This document shows positions 30,855 through 39,184 of a stretch of 39,184 bases of DNA, in pieces. A program made the translations under genes and the position numbers. Source of the DNA: Candidatus Merdivicinus excrementipullorum (lineage in GTDB: Bacteria; Bacillota; Clostridia; Oscillospirales; Ruminococcaceae); assembly GCA_018716725.1 (NCBI GenBank), contig DVJP01000020.1, forward strand, positions 1 through 39,184, in the 5' to 3' direction. Under the pieces are notes generated by a model. It was not told where the DNA came from and searched no databases. It worked only from the letters and a program-made list of their open reading frames with translations. Positions within the stretch are counted from its first letter, which is position 1, and every line of letters begins with the position of its first letter.

Positions 30855-31166
30855 GTGGCAGTCAAAGAAAAACTCAGAATCAGATTGAAAGGTTACGATC
30901 ACACCTTGGTGGATACCGCCGCCGCAAAGATCGTGGAAACAGCGAAAAGAACCGGCGCTCGCGTTGCCGGCCCCATCCCGCTGCCTACCGATAAAGAGAT
31001 CGTTACCATCCTTCGCGCTGTGCACAAATACAAAGACAGCCGCGAGCAGTTTGAGATGAGAACCCACAAACGGCTCATCGACGTGCTGAGACCTTCTGCA
31101 AAGACCGTGGAAGCACTTCAGGGCCTGGAGCTCCCCGCCGGCGTTGAAATCGAGATCAACCTGTAA
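30855..31166 (+). CDS. rpsJ: 30S ribosomal protein S10
   Basis: S10 (NusE) is a 30S head protein and a transcription antitermination factor. The 103-residue protein shows [20 protein letters not shown] and [21 protein letters not shown] 30855 is chosen because AGGAGG (30841-30846) is eight bases upstream and gives the usual length; ATG 30849 is only two bases after that site. It is the first gene of the S10 operon. Confidence 0.96.
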   Translation: MAVKEKLRIRLKGYDHTLVDTAAAKIVETAKRTGARVAGPIPLPTDKEIVTILRAVHKYKDSREQFEMRTHKRLIDVLRPSAKTVEALQGLELPAGVEIEINL

Positions 31167-31192
31167 TCTCGACAGAAAAATCTGAACGCCTC

Positions 31193-31249
31193 GCGGTCCG
31201 GAACCGCAAAACTGCGGCAGCCGGAGGGTCAAGTTGGTGAAAAGCCAAC
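31193..31249 (+). promoter_or_regulatory. Alternative hairpins between rpsJ and rplC
   Basis: GCGGT/ACCGC (31193-31207) and CCGCA/TGCGG (31204-31217) share the bases 31204-31207, so only one can form at a time. A third hairpin GTTGG/CCAAC lies at 31233-31249, just before the rplC ribosome site. The 110-bp gap is unusually long for this operon. A binding site for a ribosomal protein is possible. Confidence 0.4.
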
Positions 31250-31276
31250 CAATAGCCTTATAGGAGGAAAGAAAAG

Positions 31277-31909
31277 ATGAAAAAAGCAATCATCGGCAAG
31301 AAAATCGGCATGACCCAGATTTTCGACGAATCCGGAAAAGTCGTTCCGGTAACCGTCATCGAAGCCGGCCCCTGCACCGTTGTGCAGAAAAAGACCGCTG
31401 AAAACGACGGCTACGAAGCTGTCCAGATGGGCTTCGGCGACGCAAAGGCCAACAAGGTCAACAAACCCATGAAGGGCCATTTTGACAAAGCAGACGTTGC
31501 TCCTAAGAAATCTCTCCGGGAATTCCGGTTTGACGACTGCGGCGCGTACAACGTTGGCGATATCATCAAGGCCGACACCTTCGCCTGCGGCGACATGGTT
31601 GATGTCTGCGGCACCAGCAAAGGTAAAGGCTATGCCGGCGCCATCAAACGGCACGGCAACCGGACCCTGCGCGCTTCCCACGGTACCGGCCCCGTTGAAC
31701 GGCAGCCCGGCTCCATGGGCGCCATCTCCGATCCTTCCCGTATCTTCAAGGGCAAGGGCATGGCTGGCCATATGGGCGCAGAGCGCGTCACCATCCAGAA
31801 CCTGGAAGTGGTTAAGGTTGACGCGGAAAACAATCTGATTGCTGTCAAAGGCGCGATCCCCGGCCCCAAAGGCGGCCTGGTATTCGTTACCGACAGCAAG
31901 AAGGCATAA
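31277..31909 (+). CDS. rplC: 50S ribosomal protein L3
   Basis: L3 is an early 23S assembly protein near the peptidyl transferase centre. The 210-residue protein has [35 protein letters not shown], the extended-loop [20 protein letters not shown] and [24 protein letters not shown] precedes ATG. The tail [20 protein letters not shown] is normal. Confidence 0.97.
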   Translation: MKKAIIGKKIGMTQIFDESGKVVPVTVIEAGPCTVVQKKTAENDGYEAVQMGFGDAKANKVNKPMKGHFDKADVAPKKSLREFRFDDCGAYNVGDIIKADTFACGDMVDVCGTSKGKGYAGAIKRHGNRTLRASHGTGPVERQPGSMGAISDPSRIFKGKGMAGHMGAERVTIQNLEVVKVDAENNLIAVKGAIPGPKGGLVFVTDSKKA

Positions 31910-31926
31910 GGGAAGGAGGAATTACG

Positions 31927-32550
31927 ATGCCGAAAATTTCCGTATTCGATATGGCCGGCAAAGCCGTTTCTGAAATCGAGCTTTCCGAAGCCGTATTTGG
32001 CATTGAACCCAACGCGGCTGCAATGCATCAGGCAGTGGTGACCTACCTTGCCAACCAGCGCCAGGGCACCCAGTCCACCCTGACCCGTTCCGAGGTCAGC
32101 GGCGGCGGACGCAAACCCTGGAGACAGAAAGGGACCGGCCACGCAAGACAGGGCTCCATCCGCGCTCCCCAGTGGACTCACGGCGGTATCGCTCTGGGCC
32201 CCAAACCCCGCAGCTACCACCTGGGCCTGAACAAAAAAGTGAAAAGACTGGCCCTCAAATCCGCGTTCTCTTCCAAGGTCTTGGAAAACTCCATGATTGT
32301 GGTTGACAAGATCGAAACCGCGGAATACAAGACCAAAACCATGGTCAACATGCTGAAGGCCCTGGGCGCCGAAAAGAAAGCGCTGATCGTTCTGAACAGC
32401 GCCGACGAGAAGGTCCTGGGAAGCCTCCGCAACATCCCCGGCGTAAAGACCGCTTATGCGAATACGCTGAATGTCTACGACGTTCTGAACTGCGATAAAT
32501 TCATCGTGGCCAAAGACGCCGTGGCAACTCTGGAGGAGGTGTACGCATAA
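31927..32550 (+). CDS. rplD: 50S ribosomal protein L4
   Basis: L4 lines the exit tunnel and in E. coli also represses its own operon. The 207-residue protein has the long tunnel loop [20 protein letters not shown] then [13 protein letters not shown], and the C-terminal [19 protein letters not shown]. It is a natural candidate for regulating the upstream leader. Its TAA overlaps the rplW ATG. Confidence 0.97.
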   Translation: MPKISVFDMAGKAVSEIELSEAVFGIEPNAAAMHQAVVTYLANQRQGTQSTLTRSEVSGGGRKPWRQKGTGHARQGSIRAPQWTHGGIALGPKPRSYHLGLNKKVKRLALKSAFSSKVLENSMIVVDKIETAEYKTKTMVNMLKALGAEKKALIVLNSADEKVLGSLRNIPGVKTAYANTLNVYDVLNCDKFIVAKDAVATLEEVYA

Positions 32551-32843
32551 TGAAACGTGCGAATGAAATCGTAATCGCCCCCGTTATCACCGAGAAATCC
32601 ATGGCTGGCATCGCTGCCAAGAAATACACCTTCAAGGTTGCCAAAGATTCCAACAAGGTGGAAATCGCGAACGCTGTGGAAACCCTGTTCGGCGTCAAAG
32701 TCGCCAAGGTCAACACCATCAGCGTAAAAGGCCGCTTTAAAAGAATGGGCCGCAACGAAGGCTACCGCCCCGACTGGAAGAAAGCCATCGTGACCCTGAC
32801 CGAGGATTCCAAGACCATCGAGTTCTTCGAGGGCATGGCGTAA
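32550..32843 (+). CDS. rplW: 50S ribosomal protein L23
   Basis: L23 sits at the tunnel exit and docks trigger factor and SRP. The 97-residue protein shows [40 protein letters not shown] and the basic loop [20 protein letters not shown]. It starts within the rplD stop (TAATG). Confidence 0.96.
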   Translation: MKRANEIVIAPVITEKSMAGIAAKKYTFKVAKDSNKVEIANAVETLFGVKVAKVNTISVKGRFKRMGRNEGYRPDWKKAIVTLTEDSKTIEFFEGMA

Positions 32844-32864
32844 TCCAAAGAACGGCCCGTTTTT

Positions 32865-32915
32865 GGGAACATATAGTAGTTCCCTGGGTGATGTATGAAG
32901 GAGAAATGCTCCTTC
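32865..32915 (+). promoter_or_regulatory. Two perfect hairpins between rplW and rplB
   Basis: GGGAAC/GTTCCC (32865-32870 with 32879-32884) and GAAGGAG/CTCCTTC (32897-32903 with 32909-32915) lie in a 101-bp gap. Neither is followed by a T run, so they are not terminators. The second hairpin contains an AAGGAG sequence, and a true ribosome site follows at about 32929. Confidence 0.4.
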
Positions 32916-32944
32916 GCTAAACCGAATTAGGAGAGTGAAGATCA

Positions 32945-33778
32945 ATGGCTATCAAGTCTTACAGCGCTGTGACCCCCGGCCGGCGCCAGATGACCGTAAC
33001 CGATTATTCCGGCCTTTCCAAAGTTGCTCCTGAGAGAAGCCTCTTGGAGCCTATGAAGAAAAAGTCCGGACGCAACAGCTACGGCCGCATTACCGTCCGT
33101 CACCGCGGCGGCGGAAACCGCACCAAATACCGCGTTATCGACTTCAAGCGGGATAAAGTTGGCGTGGACGCCACCGTTTTGACCCTGGAGTATGACCCCA
33201 ACCGTTCCGCCCATATCGCCCTGGTGCAGTATGAGGATGGCGAAAAACGCTACATCCTGGCTCCCAACGGCCTGAAAGTGGGCGACAAAGTGAGAAGCGG
33301 CGAAGATGCCGACATCAAGCCCGGCAACACCCTTCCCATGGCCAACATCCCCGTTGGTACCTTCATCCACAATGTGGAAATTTACCCTGAAAAGGGCGCC
33401 CAGCTGGTCCGCGCGGCCGGCAACATGGCTCAGCTCATGGCAAAAGAGGGCGAATACGCTCTGGTCCGCCTTCCTTCCGGCGAGCTGCGCAACTTCTCCG
33501 CCAAGTGCAAAGCCACTATCGGCCAGGTTGGCAACATTGACCACGAGAACGTTTCCATCGGTAAAGCCGGACGGAAACGCCATATGGGCTGGCGGCCCAC
33601 CGTCCGCGGTTCTGTTATGAACCCCTGCGACCATCCTCACGGCGGTGGTGAAGGCAAGTCCCCCATCGGACATCCCGGCCCGCTGACCCCCTGGGGCAAA
33701 CCTGCTCTGGGCTACAAGACCCGCAAGCAGCATCAGCGCTCCGATAAATTTATCGTGAAACGCAGAAACGCGAAGTAA
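32945..33778 (+). CDS. rplB: 50S ribosomal protein L2
   Basis: L2 is needed for subunit joining and peptidyl transfer. The 277-residue protein has [40 protein letters not shown] and the conserved C-terminal [18 protein letters not shown] with the functional histidine. GGAGAG lies upstream of ATG. Confidence 0.97.
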   Translation: MAIKSYSAVTPGRRQMTVTDYSGLSKVAPERSLLEPMKKKSGRNSYGRITVRHRGGGNRTKYRVIDFKRDKVGVDATVLTLEYDPNRSAHIALVQYEDGEKRYILAPNGLKVGDKVRSGEDADIKPGNTLPMANIPVGTFIHNVEIYPEKGAQLVRAAGNMAQLMAKEGEYALVRLPSGELRNFSAKCKATIGQVGNIDHENVSIGKAGRKRHMGWRPTVRGSVMNPCDHPHGGGEGKSPIGHPGPLTPWGKPALGYKTRKQHQRSDKFIVKRRNAK

Positions 33779-33797
33779 TTGAAAGGAGGCAGATGAA

Positions 33798-34079
33798 ATG
33801 GGCAGAAGCGTAAAGAAAGGACCTTTCGTACAGCCGGTTCTGTACAAAAGAGTTGTGGAAATGAACGAGAAAGGCGAGAAAAAGGTTTTGAAAACCTGGA
33901 GCCGTTCTTCCACCATTTTCCCTGAATTCGTCGGGCACACCTTCGCTGTCCACGACGGACACAAGCACGTTCCCGTTTATGTAACCGAGGATATGGTTGG
34001 GCACAAACTCGGCGAGTTTGCCCCCACCAGAACTTATAAAGGCCACGCTGGATCCAAAACATCCAACAACGGAAACTAA
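33798..34079 (+). CDS. rpsS: 30S ribosomal protein S19
   Basis: S19 lies in the 30S head and contacts S13 and the A-site finger. The 93-residue protein begins [20 protein letters not shown] and has [20 protein letters not shown] and [25 protein letters not shown] precedes ATG. Confidence 0.97.
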   Translation: MGRSVKKGPFVQPVLYKRVVEMNEKGEKKVLKTWSRSSTIFPEFVGHTFAVHDGHKHVPVYVTEDMVGHKLGEFAPTRTYKGHAGSKTSNNGN

Positions 34080-34100
34080 GGCCGAAAGGAGGATTTTTCA

Positions 34101-34436
34101 ATGGAAGCGAAAGCTTACCTTAGAAATGTGCGGATCGCGCCCCGCAAAGTGCAGATCGTCCTGGATCTGATCCGGGGAAAAGACATCAAGGTTGCGCAGG
34201 CGATCCTGCAGCAGACCCCCAAGTCTGCCAGCGAATACCTGGAGAAACTTCTGAAATCGGCCATTGCCAATGCAGATCATAACTTCAATATGGACGTTCA
34301 TAATCTGTATGTCGCGGAATGTTTCGTATGCCCCGGCCCCACAATGAAACGGGTTCGGCCGGCTCCCAAGGGCAGCGCGCACCGGGTTCTCAAGAGAACC
34401 TCTCATGTGACCATGACCCTGAAGGAAAAGGAATAA
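34101..34436 (+). CDS. rplV: 50S ribosomal protein L22
   Basis: L22 lines the tunnel with a long hairpin. The 111-residue protein shows [40 protein letters not shown] and the hairpin [20 protein letters not shown] then KRTSHVT. AAAGGAGG precedes ATG. Confidence 0.96.
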   Translation: MEAKAYLRNVRIAPRKVQIVLDLIRGKDIKVAQAILQQTPKSASEYLEKLLKSAIANADHNFNMDVHNLYVAECFVCPGPTMKRVRPAPKGSAHRVLKRTSHVTMTLKEKE

Positions 34437-34456
34437 GCTGGAAGAGGAGGTAAACT

Positions 34457-35191
34457 ATGGGACAAAAAGTTAATCCCCACGGTCTTCGCGTGGGCGTAAT
34501 CAAGGATTGGGATTCCCGCTGGTTTGCAAAGAAAGCCGCTTTCGGCGACATCCTGGTTGAAGATTACAAAGTCCGTAATTTCATTAAAGAGGAACTGAAG
34601 GCTGCCGGCGTTCCGCGCATCGAAATCGAGCGCGACGCGCTGAAAGTCCGGATCCACATCCACTGCGCGAAGCCCGGCATGGTTATCGGCCAGGGCGGCG
34701 CGAAAATCGACAAGCTCCGCCAGCAGGTAGAGAAAATGATCGGCAAGCCCGTTCACATCAACATCGTTGAGGTGAAACAGCCCGACCTGTCCGCTCAGCT
34801 GGTTGCAGAGAGCATTGCGCAGCAGCTGGAAAAACGCATTTCCTTCCGCCGCGCTATGAAACAGGCCATCGGCCGCACCATGCGCCTGGGCGCAAAGGGC
34901 ATCAAGACCTGCGTTTCCGGCCGTCTGGGCGGCGCAGAAATCGCCCGCACCGAGCACTATGAAGAAGGCACCGTTCCGCTGCAGACCCTGCGCGCGGACA
35001 TCGACTACGGCTTCGCAGAAGCCCACACCACCTACGGCAAGATCGGCGTGAAGACCTGGATCTACAACGGTGAGGTTTTGAAAGGCGAAGTCACCAAGAA
35101 ACCCGCGAGAGCTCCCCGCGACGAGCGCTTCAACCGCCGCGACTCCCGCAGAGACAACCGCAGACCCCGTTCGGAAGGAGGTAACAAATAA
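34457..35191 (+). CDS. rpsC: 30S ribosomal protein S3
   Basis: S3 forms part of the mRNA entry helicase. The 244-residue protein has [20 protein letters not shown], the KH domain loop [20 protein letters not shown] and [20 protein letters not shown]. The C-terminal tail (about 218-244) is Arg-rich, [19 protein letters not shown]-like. Its TAA overlaps the rplP ATG. Confidence 0.97.
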   Translation: MGQKVNPHGLRVGVIKDWDSRWFAKKAAFGDILVEDYKVRNFIKEELKAAGVPRIEIERDALKVRIHIHCAKPGMVIGQGGAKIDKLRQQVEKMIGKPVHINIVEVKQPDLSAQLVAESIAQQLEKRISFRRAMKQAIGRTMRLGAKGIKTCVSGRLGGAEIARTEHYEEGTVPLQTLRADIDYGFAEAHTTYGKIGVKTWIYNGEVLKGEVTKKPARAPRDERFNRRDSRRDNRRPRSEGGNK

Positions 35192-35613
35192 TGCTGCTTC
35201 CAAAGCGTGTAAAACACCGCCGTCAGCAGAGAGGCCGTCTGAAAGGCACTGCTACCCGCGGCAACACCGTTACCTACGGTGAGTACGGGCTCCAGGCCCT
35301 CGAGCCCTGCTGGATCACTTCCAACCAGATCGAGGCTGCCCGTATTGCCATGACCCGTTACATCAAACGTGGCGGTCAGGTATGGATCAAGATTTTCCCC
35401 GATAAGCCCATCACTCAGAAACCCGCTGAAACCCGTATGGGTAACGGTAAAGGTTCCCCCGAGTACTGGGTGGCTGTGGTAAAACCCGGCCGCGTAATGT
35501 TTGAAATCGGCGGCGTATCCGAGGAGCTGGCCCGGGAGGCTATGCGTCTGGCTATGCACAAGCTGCCGATCAAATGCAAATTTGTGACAAAAGAGATGGG
35601 TGGTGAGCAATAA
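35191..35613 (+). CDS. rplP: 50S ribosomal protein L16
   Basis: L16 positions the A-site tRNA elbow. The 140-residue protein begins [20 protein letters not shown] and has [20 protein letters not shown], the [19 protein letters not shown] loop and [20 protein letters not shown]. The TAATG overlaps with rpsC and rpmC indicate coupled translation. Confidence 0.97.
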   Translation: MLLPKRVKHRRQQRGRLKGTATRGNTVTYGEYGLQALEPCWITSNQIEAARIAMTRYIKRGGQVWIKIFPDKPITQKPAETRMGNGKGSPEYWVAVVKPGRVMFEIGGVSEELAREAMRLAMHKLPIKCKFVTKEMGGEQ

Positions 35614-35801
35614 TGAAAGCAAAAGAGATTCGCGAGCTGTCCGTTGCGGAGCTCCAGTCCAAGCTGAACGACTTGAAAGCTGAGCTGTTCAACCTGCGCT
35701 TTCAGCTTGCCGTCAACCAGCTGGATAACCCCATGCGGATTAAGGCTGTCAAGAAGGACATTGCCCGCATCATGACTGTTCTCCAGGAGAACGCGAGATA
35801 A
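35613..35801 (+). CDS. rpmC: 50S ribosomal protein L29
   Basis: L29 is a two-helix protein at the tunnel exit beside L23. The 62-residue protein shows [40 protein letters not shown] and [14 protein letters not shown]. It starts in the rplP stop. Confidence 0.96.
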   Translation: MKAKEIRELSVAELQSKLNDLKAELFNLRFQLAVNQLDNPMRIKAVKKDIARIMTVLQENAR

Positions 35802-35819
35802 CGAAAAGGAGGAAACGCT

Positions 35820-36077
35820 GTGAGCGAGAGAAACCTCAGAAAAACGCGGGTCGGCATCGTTGTCAGCAACAAGATGGACAAAACCGTCGTCGTTGCCATC
35901 CAGGACAATGTCCGTCACCCCCTTTACAATAAAATCGTGAAACGCACCGTGAAACTCAAAGCCCATGATGCCGAAAACATCTGCAACGAGGGCGACAAGG
36001 TGCTGGTAACCGAAACCCGCCCCCTGTCCAAGGACAAGAGATGGAGAGTTACCGAGATCATCACCAAAGCAAAATAA
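35820..36077 (+). CDS. rpsQ: 30S ribosomal protein S17
   Basis: S17 is an OB-fold primary assembly protein. The 85-residue protein has [39 protein letters not shown] and [16 protein letters not shown]. The start is GTG 35820 after AAAGGAGG. Confidence 0.96.
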   Translation: MSERNLRKTRVGIVVSNKMDKTVVVAIQDNVRHPLYNKIVKRTVKLKAHDAENICNEGDKVLVTETRPLSKDKRWRVTEIITKAK

Positions 36078-36133
36078 CTTTTGCGCCGACGCGCAGAGAT
36101 TAGCTTCTTGAAATCCGAAAGGAGGAACGCACT

Positions 36134-36502
36134 GTGATTCAGATGCAGACTCGCATGAAAGTCGCAGACAACACCGGCGCAAAAGAGCTTATGTGCATCC
36201 GTGTGCTGGGCGGTACCGGCAGACGTTATGCAAACATCGGCGACGTGGTTGTTTGCTCTGTTAAAAAAGCAACACCTGGCGGCGTTGTGAAAAAAGGCGA
36301 CGTTGTTAAGGCAGTTATCGTCCGTTCCGCGAAGGGCCTTCGCCGGGAGGACGGCACCTATATCCGCTTCGACGAGAACGCGGCCGTCATCATTCGTGAG
36401 GACAAAAACCCCAGAGGCACCCGTATTTTTGGGCCGGTAGCCAGAGAGCTTCGTGAGAAAGACTACATGAAGATCCTCTCCCTCGCTCCGGAAGTCCTTT
36501 AA
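36134..36502 (+). CDS. rplN: 50S ribosomal protein L14
   Basis: L14 forms intersubunit bridges and contacts L19. The 122-residue protein begins [20 protein letters not shown] and has [38 protein letters not shown] and [14 protein letters not shown]. The start is GTG 36134 after AAAGGAGG. Confidence 0.97.
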   Translation: MIQMQTRMKVADNTGAKELMCIRVLGGTGRRYANIGDVVVCSVKKATPGGVVKKGDVVKAVIVRSAKGLRREDGTYIRFDENAAVIIREDKNPRGTRIFGPVARELREKDYMKILSLAPEVL

Positions 36503-36518
36503 TCAGGAGGTGCAGAGA

Positions 36519-36833
36519 ATGGCAAAAATGCATGTCAAAACTGGTGATAAAGTTCAGATCATCAGCGGCAAAGATAAAGGCAAACAGGGCAAGGTCCTGG
36601 AAGTAAGCCCCAAGGAAGGCAAGATCATCATTGAGGGCTGCAACCTGGTCACCAAGCATGTGAAGCCCCGCGCCATGGGCCAGCAGGGCGGCATCGTGAA
36701 AGCCGAAGCCCCCATGTACGCCTGCAAGGCGATGCTGGTCTGCCCCAAATGCGGCAAACCCACCCGTGTTCACCACAAAGTGAACGCTGACGGCAAAAAA
36801 GAGCGTCAGTGCAAGTGCGGAGAAACTTTCTAA
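36519..36833 (+). CDS. rplX: 50S ribosomal protein L24
   Basis: L24 initiates 50S assembly through its KOW domain ([20 protein letters not shown]). The 104-residue protein ends in a zinc-ribbon-like tail: CPKCGK then CKCGE. In related L24 proteins with this ribbon the second knuckle is C-X2-C; here it is C-X-C, which may not bind zinc normally. ATG 36519 is chosen because AGGAGG (36505-36510) is eight bases upstream. Confidence 0.95.
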   Translation: MAKMHVKTGDKVQIISGKDKGKQGKVLEVSPKEGKIIIEGCNLVTKHVKPRAMGQQGGIVKAEAPMYACKAMLVCPKCGKPTRVHHKVNADGKKERQCKCGETF

Positions 36834-36849
36834 GAAGGAGGATTAAGAC

Positions 36850-37389
36850 ATGGCTCGTCTTAAAGATTATTACAAAAGCGATGTAGCCCCGGCTCTGATG
36901 AAGAAGTTCGGCTACAAAAGTGTCATGCAGATCCCGAAGCTTGAAAAGATCGTCGTGAACGTTGCTTGCGGTGAGGCTCGTGAAAACGCCAAGGTTATGG
37001 ACGCGGTTGTAAAAGACCTGTCCGCCATCACCGGCCAGAAACCCGTTCTGACCACTGCGAAAAAATCCATCGCAAACTTCAAGCTCCGTGAGGGCATGGT
37101 CATCGGCGCGAAAGTGACCCTTCGCGGCGACAAGATGTACGAATTCATGGACCGCTTCTTCAACGTGGCGCTGCCCCGGGTCCGTGACTTCCGCGGTATC
37201 AACGCCAACTCCTTTGACGGCCGCGGCAACTACAACATCGGTCTCAAAGAACAGCTGATCTTCCCGGAAATCGAGTACGATAAAATCGACAAGATCCGCG
37301 GCATGGACATCAGCTTCATTACGACTGCGAAAACCGACGAGGAATCCAGAGAGCTTCTCTCCCTCCTCGGCGCGCCGTTCGAGAAATAA
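36850..37389 (+). CDS. rplE: 50S ribosomal protein L5
   Basis: L5 binds 5S rRNA and contacts P-site tRNA. The 179-residue protein has [60 protein letters not shown] and [22 protein letters not shown] precedes ATG. Confidence 0.97.
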   Translation: MARLKDYYKSDVAPALMKKFGYKSVMQIPKLEKIVVNVACGEARENAKVMDAVVKDLSAITGQKPVLTTAKKSIANFKLREGMVIGAKVTLRGDKMYEFMDRFFNVALPRVRDFRGINANSFDGRGNYNIGLKEQLIFPEIEYDKIDKIRGMDISFITTAKTDEESRELLSLLGAPFEK

Positions 37390-37406
37390 GGGAGGAAAGA
37401 AAATCA

Positions 37407-37592
37407 ATGGCTAAGAAATCGATGATTCTCAAACAGCAGAGAGAGCCGAAGTTTTCCACCCGTGCTTATAACAGATGCAAAATCTGTGGTCGTCCCCACG
37501 CTTATCTGAGAAAATACGGCATCTGCCGTATCTGCTTCAGAGAGCTGGCCTATAAGGGCGAAATTCCTGGCGTAAAGAAGGCCAGCTGGTAA
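37407..37592 (+). CDS. rpsZ: 30S ribosomal protein S14 type Z
   Basis: The 61-residue S14 is the zinc-binding form, with CKIC (residues 24-27) and CRIC (40-43) and [19 protein letters not shown]-like core. A zinc-type S14 in the main operon is usual in Firmicutes. GGGAGG lies upstream of ATG. Confidence 0.96.
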   Translation: MAKKSMILKQQREPKFSTRAYNRCKICGRPHAYLRKYGICRICFRELAYKGEIPGVKKASW

Positions 37593-37619
37593 TCATACCA
37601 AGTAAAGGAGGTTGACGGT

Positions 37620-38018
37620 ATGCAGATCACCGATACTATCGCAGATATGCTCACTCGTATCCGCAATGCGAATTCGGCGAAGCACGACACGGTGGACATC
37701 CCCGCGTCCAATATGAAAAAGGCGATCGCTCAGATCCTCGTTGACGAAGGCTTTGTCAAGAGCTTTACCGTAATCGAGGACGGCAAGCAGGGCGTTATCC
37801 GTATGACTTTGAAATACGGTGAAAATAAAACTCCGGTAATCACCGGCCTGCGCCGGGTTTCCAAGCCCGGTCTGCGGATCTATTCCAACTGCGAGGATAT
37901 GCCCAAGGTTATGAAGGGCTTAGGCATCGCAATCGTGTCCACGTCCAAGGGCGTGATGACCGATAAAAAGGCCCGCCGTGAAAACGTTGGCGGCGAGGTC
38001 CTGGCATTTGTATGGTAA
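37620..38018 (+). CDS. rpsH: 30S ribosomal protein S8
   Basis: S8 organises the central domain of 16S rRNA and in E. coli represses the spc operon. The 132-residue protein shows [40 protein letters not shown] and the C-terminal [28 protein letters not shown] precedes ATG. Confidence 0.97.
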   Translation: MQITDTIADMLTRIRNANSAKHDTVDIPASNMKKAIAQILVDEGFVKSFTVIEDGKQGVIRMTLKYGENKTPVITGLRRVSKPGLRIYSNCEDMPKVMKGLGIAIVSTSKGVMTDKKARRENVGGEVLAFVW

Positions 38019-38032
38019 GGAGGAACTGAATA

Positions 38033-38572
38033 ATGTCTCGTATTGGCAGAAAACCAATCCAGGTTCCTTCCGGCGTCGAAGTGAAAATCGACGGCCAGCA
38101 CATCACTGTGAAAGGCCCCAAGGGAACCCTGGAGCATGATTTCCATAAAGATATGACCGTGTCCTTTGACAACGGCGTTATCGAAGTTACCCGTCCCAGC
38201 GACAACAAAGCGCACCGTTCGCTGCACGGCCTGACCCGTACCCTCATCAACAATATGGTGACCGGCGTACAGAACGGCTTCTCCAAGGAGCTGGAAGTAA
38301 ACGGCGTCGGCTACCGCGCTGCAAAAGAGGGCAAAAACCTGGTTATGAACCTGGGCTACTCTCATCAGGTTATCATGCCTGAGATCGACGGCATCAAAAT
38401 CGACGTGCCCGCCCCCAACAAAATCATCATTTCCGGTCCCGACAAGCAGCTGGTGGGCCAGTTCGCGGCAAACGTCCGCGAGAAACGTCCTCCGGAGCCT
38501 TATAAGGGCAAGGGCATTAAGTACGTGGATGAAGTGATCCAGCGTAAAGAAGGTAAAACCGGTAAGAAGTAA
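38033..38572 (+). CDS. rplF: 50S ribosomal protein L6
   Basis: L6 binds helix 97 near the factor-binding site. The 179-residue protein begins [20 protein letters not shown] and has [36 protein letters not shown] and the C-terminal [27 protein letters not shown] precedes ATG. Confidence 0.97.
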   Translation: MSRIGRKPIQVPSGVEVKIDGQHITVKGPKGTLEHDFHKDMTVSFDNGVIEVTRPSDNKAHRSLHGLTRTLINNMVTGVQNGFSKELEVNGVGYRAAKEGKNLVMNLGYSHQVIMPEIDGIKIDVPAPNKIIISGPDKQLVGQFAANVREKRPPEPYKGKGIKYVDEVIQRKEGKTGKK

Positions 38573-38594
38573 GTAGTCAAAGGAGTGACAAGAA

Positions 38595-38954
38595 ATGGTA
38601 AATAAGCCTGACAGCAACAAGGCTCGTTTAAAAAGACACGCCAGGGTCCGCAATAAAATTTCCGGGACCCCGGAACGTCCCCGCCTTTGCGTGTTCCGCT
38701 CCGCTAAGCATATTTACGCCCAGATCATCGACGATGTGAACGGCGTAACCCTTGCCAGCGCCTCTTCCCTGGAAAAAGGCTTCGAAGGCAACGGCGGCAA
38801 CAAAGAAGGCGCGTTCATCGTCGGCAAGAAAGTCGCGGAACACGCCGCAGCAAAGGGCATTACTGAGGTAGTCTTTGACCGCGGCGGCTACATCTTCCAC
38901 GGAAGAGTGGCGGAACTGGCCGCAGGCGCCCGTGAGGGCGGCCTCAAGTTCTAA
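38595..38954 (+). CDS. rplR: 50S ribosomal protein L18
   Basis: L18 binds 5S rRNA with L5. The 119-residue protein shows [57 protein letters not shown] and [26 protein letters not shown] precedes ATG. Confidence 0.96.
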   Translation: MVNKPDSNKARLKRHARVRNKISGTPERPRLCVFRSAKHIYAQIIDDVNGVTLASASSLEKGFEGNGGNKEGAFIVGKKVAEHAAAKGITEVVFDRGGYIFHGRVAELAAGAREGGLKF

Positions 38955-38969
38955 GAGGGAGGTATTCGT

Positions 38970-39184
38970 TTGGCTAGAATAGATGGGTCTAACCTGGAAC
39001 TTCAGGAAAGAGTCGTAACCATTAACCGTGTATCCAAAACGGTAAAAGGCGGCCGTATCTTTAAATTCGCCGCCCTGGTCGTCGTCGGCGACGGCAACGG
39101 CATCATCGGTTTCGGCCTGGGTAAATCCGGCGAGGTTCCGGACGCTATCCGCAAAGGCATCGAGGATGCGAAGAAAAACCTGAT
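38970..39184 (+). CDS. rpsE: 30S ribosomal protein S5, 3' end outside the window
   Basis: The first 71 codons are present: [40 protein letters not shown] and [20 protein letters not shown] are the N-terminal double-stranded RNA-binding domain of S5. The start is TTG 38970, with GAGGGAGG at 38955-38962. It is too short for a full-length open frame here because the window ends. Confidence 0.94.
   Translation, partial: MARIDGSNLELQERVVTINRVSKTVKGGRIFKFAALVVVGDGNGIIGFGLGKSGEVPDAIRKGIEDAKKNL

Noticed and set aside
31187-31220. Possible T-box-like GC-rich segment before rplC
   Set aside because: No TGGNACCGCG antiterminator sequence or specifier loop was found; a T-box is also not expected for a ribosomal protein gene.
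34403-35203. Long open frames antisense to ribosomal and other genes (also 20047-20658, 21133-22038, 32942-33964, 25237-26229)
   Set aside because: They mirror strongly supported genes on the plus strand, carry no recognisable domains and are expected in GC-rich DNA with biased third codon positions.

Overview
The window looks like a chromosomal core region of a GC-rich, low-spore-type Clostridia member (Oscillospiraceae/Ruminococcaceae-like Firmicute). Support: AGGAGG ribosome sites before nearly every gene, frequent TTG/GTG starts, a zinc-binding S14 (type Z), the Firmicute gene orders gdpP-rplI-dnaB and tilS-hpt-ftsH, RNase J, UPF0340 (YwlG family) and DHH/GGDEF c-di-AMP phosphodiesterase. 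The family-level placement is an inference from gene content only.

Layout. 1-2801: two GNAT acetyltransferases, the adenine glycosylase mutY and a UPF0340 gene, all tightly coupled. 2780-3725: a small accessory patch with a ribbon-helix-helix gene, a decayed XRE gene, and two inverted copies of a multi-hairpin repeat around it. 3726-5987: an XRE-cupin regulator followed by an AMP-forming acyl-CoA synthetase. 6088-13486: a complete-looking aromatic amino acid operon (aroF-aroB-aroA-aroC-GNAT-pheA-aroK-aroE) preceded by what I read as a transcription attenuator: consensus promoter, ribosome site, a 38-residue leader peptide with seven Phe/Tyr/Trp codons in eleven, a 16-bp long-range helix and a perfect 12-bp terminator. 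13487-15372: a sugar isomerase/epimerase gene behind a LacI/CcpA-type operator, then a miniature divergent switch (small Cys-rich protein versus XRE repressor) with two identical-core operators 30 bp apart. 15377-17566: rRNA methyltransferase rlmA and a phosphohexomutase-like protein lacking the catalytic motifs. 17563-27885: rnjA with a long structured leader, gdpP, rplI, dnaB, tilS, hpt, ftsH. 27935-29827: an M14 peptidase and a divergent VanZ-GtrA fusion. 29828-30430: terminator, truncated ribbon-helix-helix gene and palindromic repeats. 30431-39184: the S10/spc ribosomal protein operon from rpsJ to the start of rpsE, with a ~390-nt leader that contains its own intrinsic terminator.

How the parts work together. 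The aro operon makes chorismate and phenylpyruvate from erythrose-4-phosphate and PEP; 3-dehydroquinate dehydratase, chorismate mutase and tyrosine/tryptophan branch genes are not in the window. The leader peptide would let the ribosome sense charged tRNA-Phe/Tyr/Trp. The other operons are housekeeping: DNA repair, translation, replication restart, tRNA modification, proteolysis and ribosome assembly.

Two classes of short, structured repeats are scattered through the intergenic DNA: five copies of a ~25-bp palindrome (TGTAGGGGC...GCCCG with compensating inner stems) and two copies of a ~150-180 bp multi-hairpin element. Neither encodes protein. All statements about function come from reading the sequence and from family knowledge; no database search or folding program was run.
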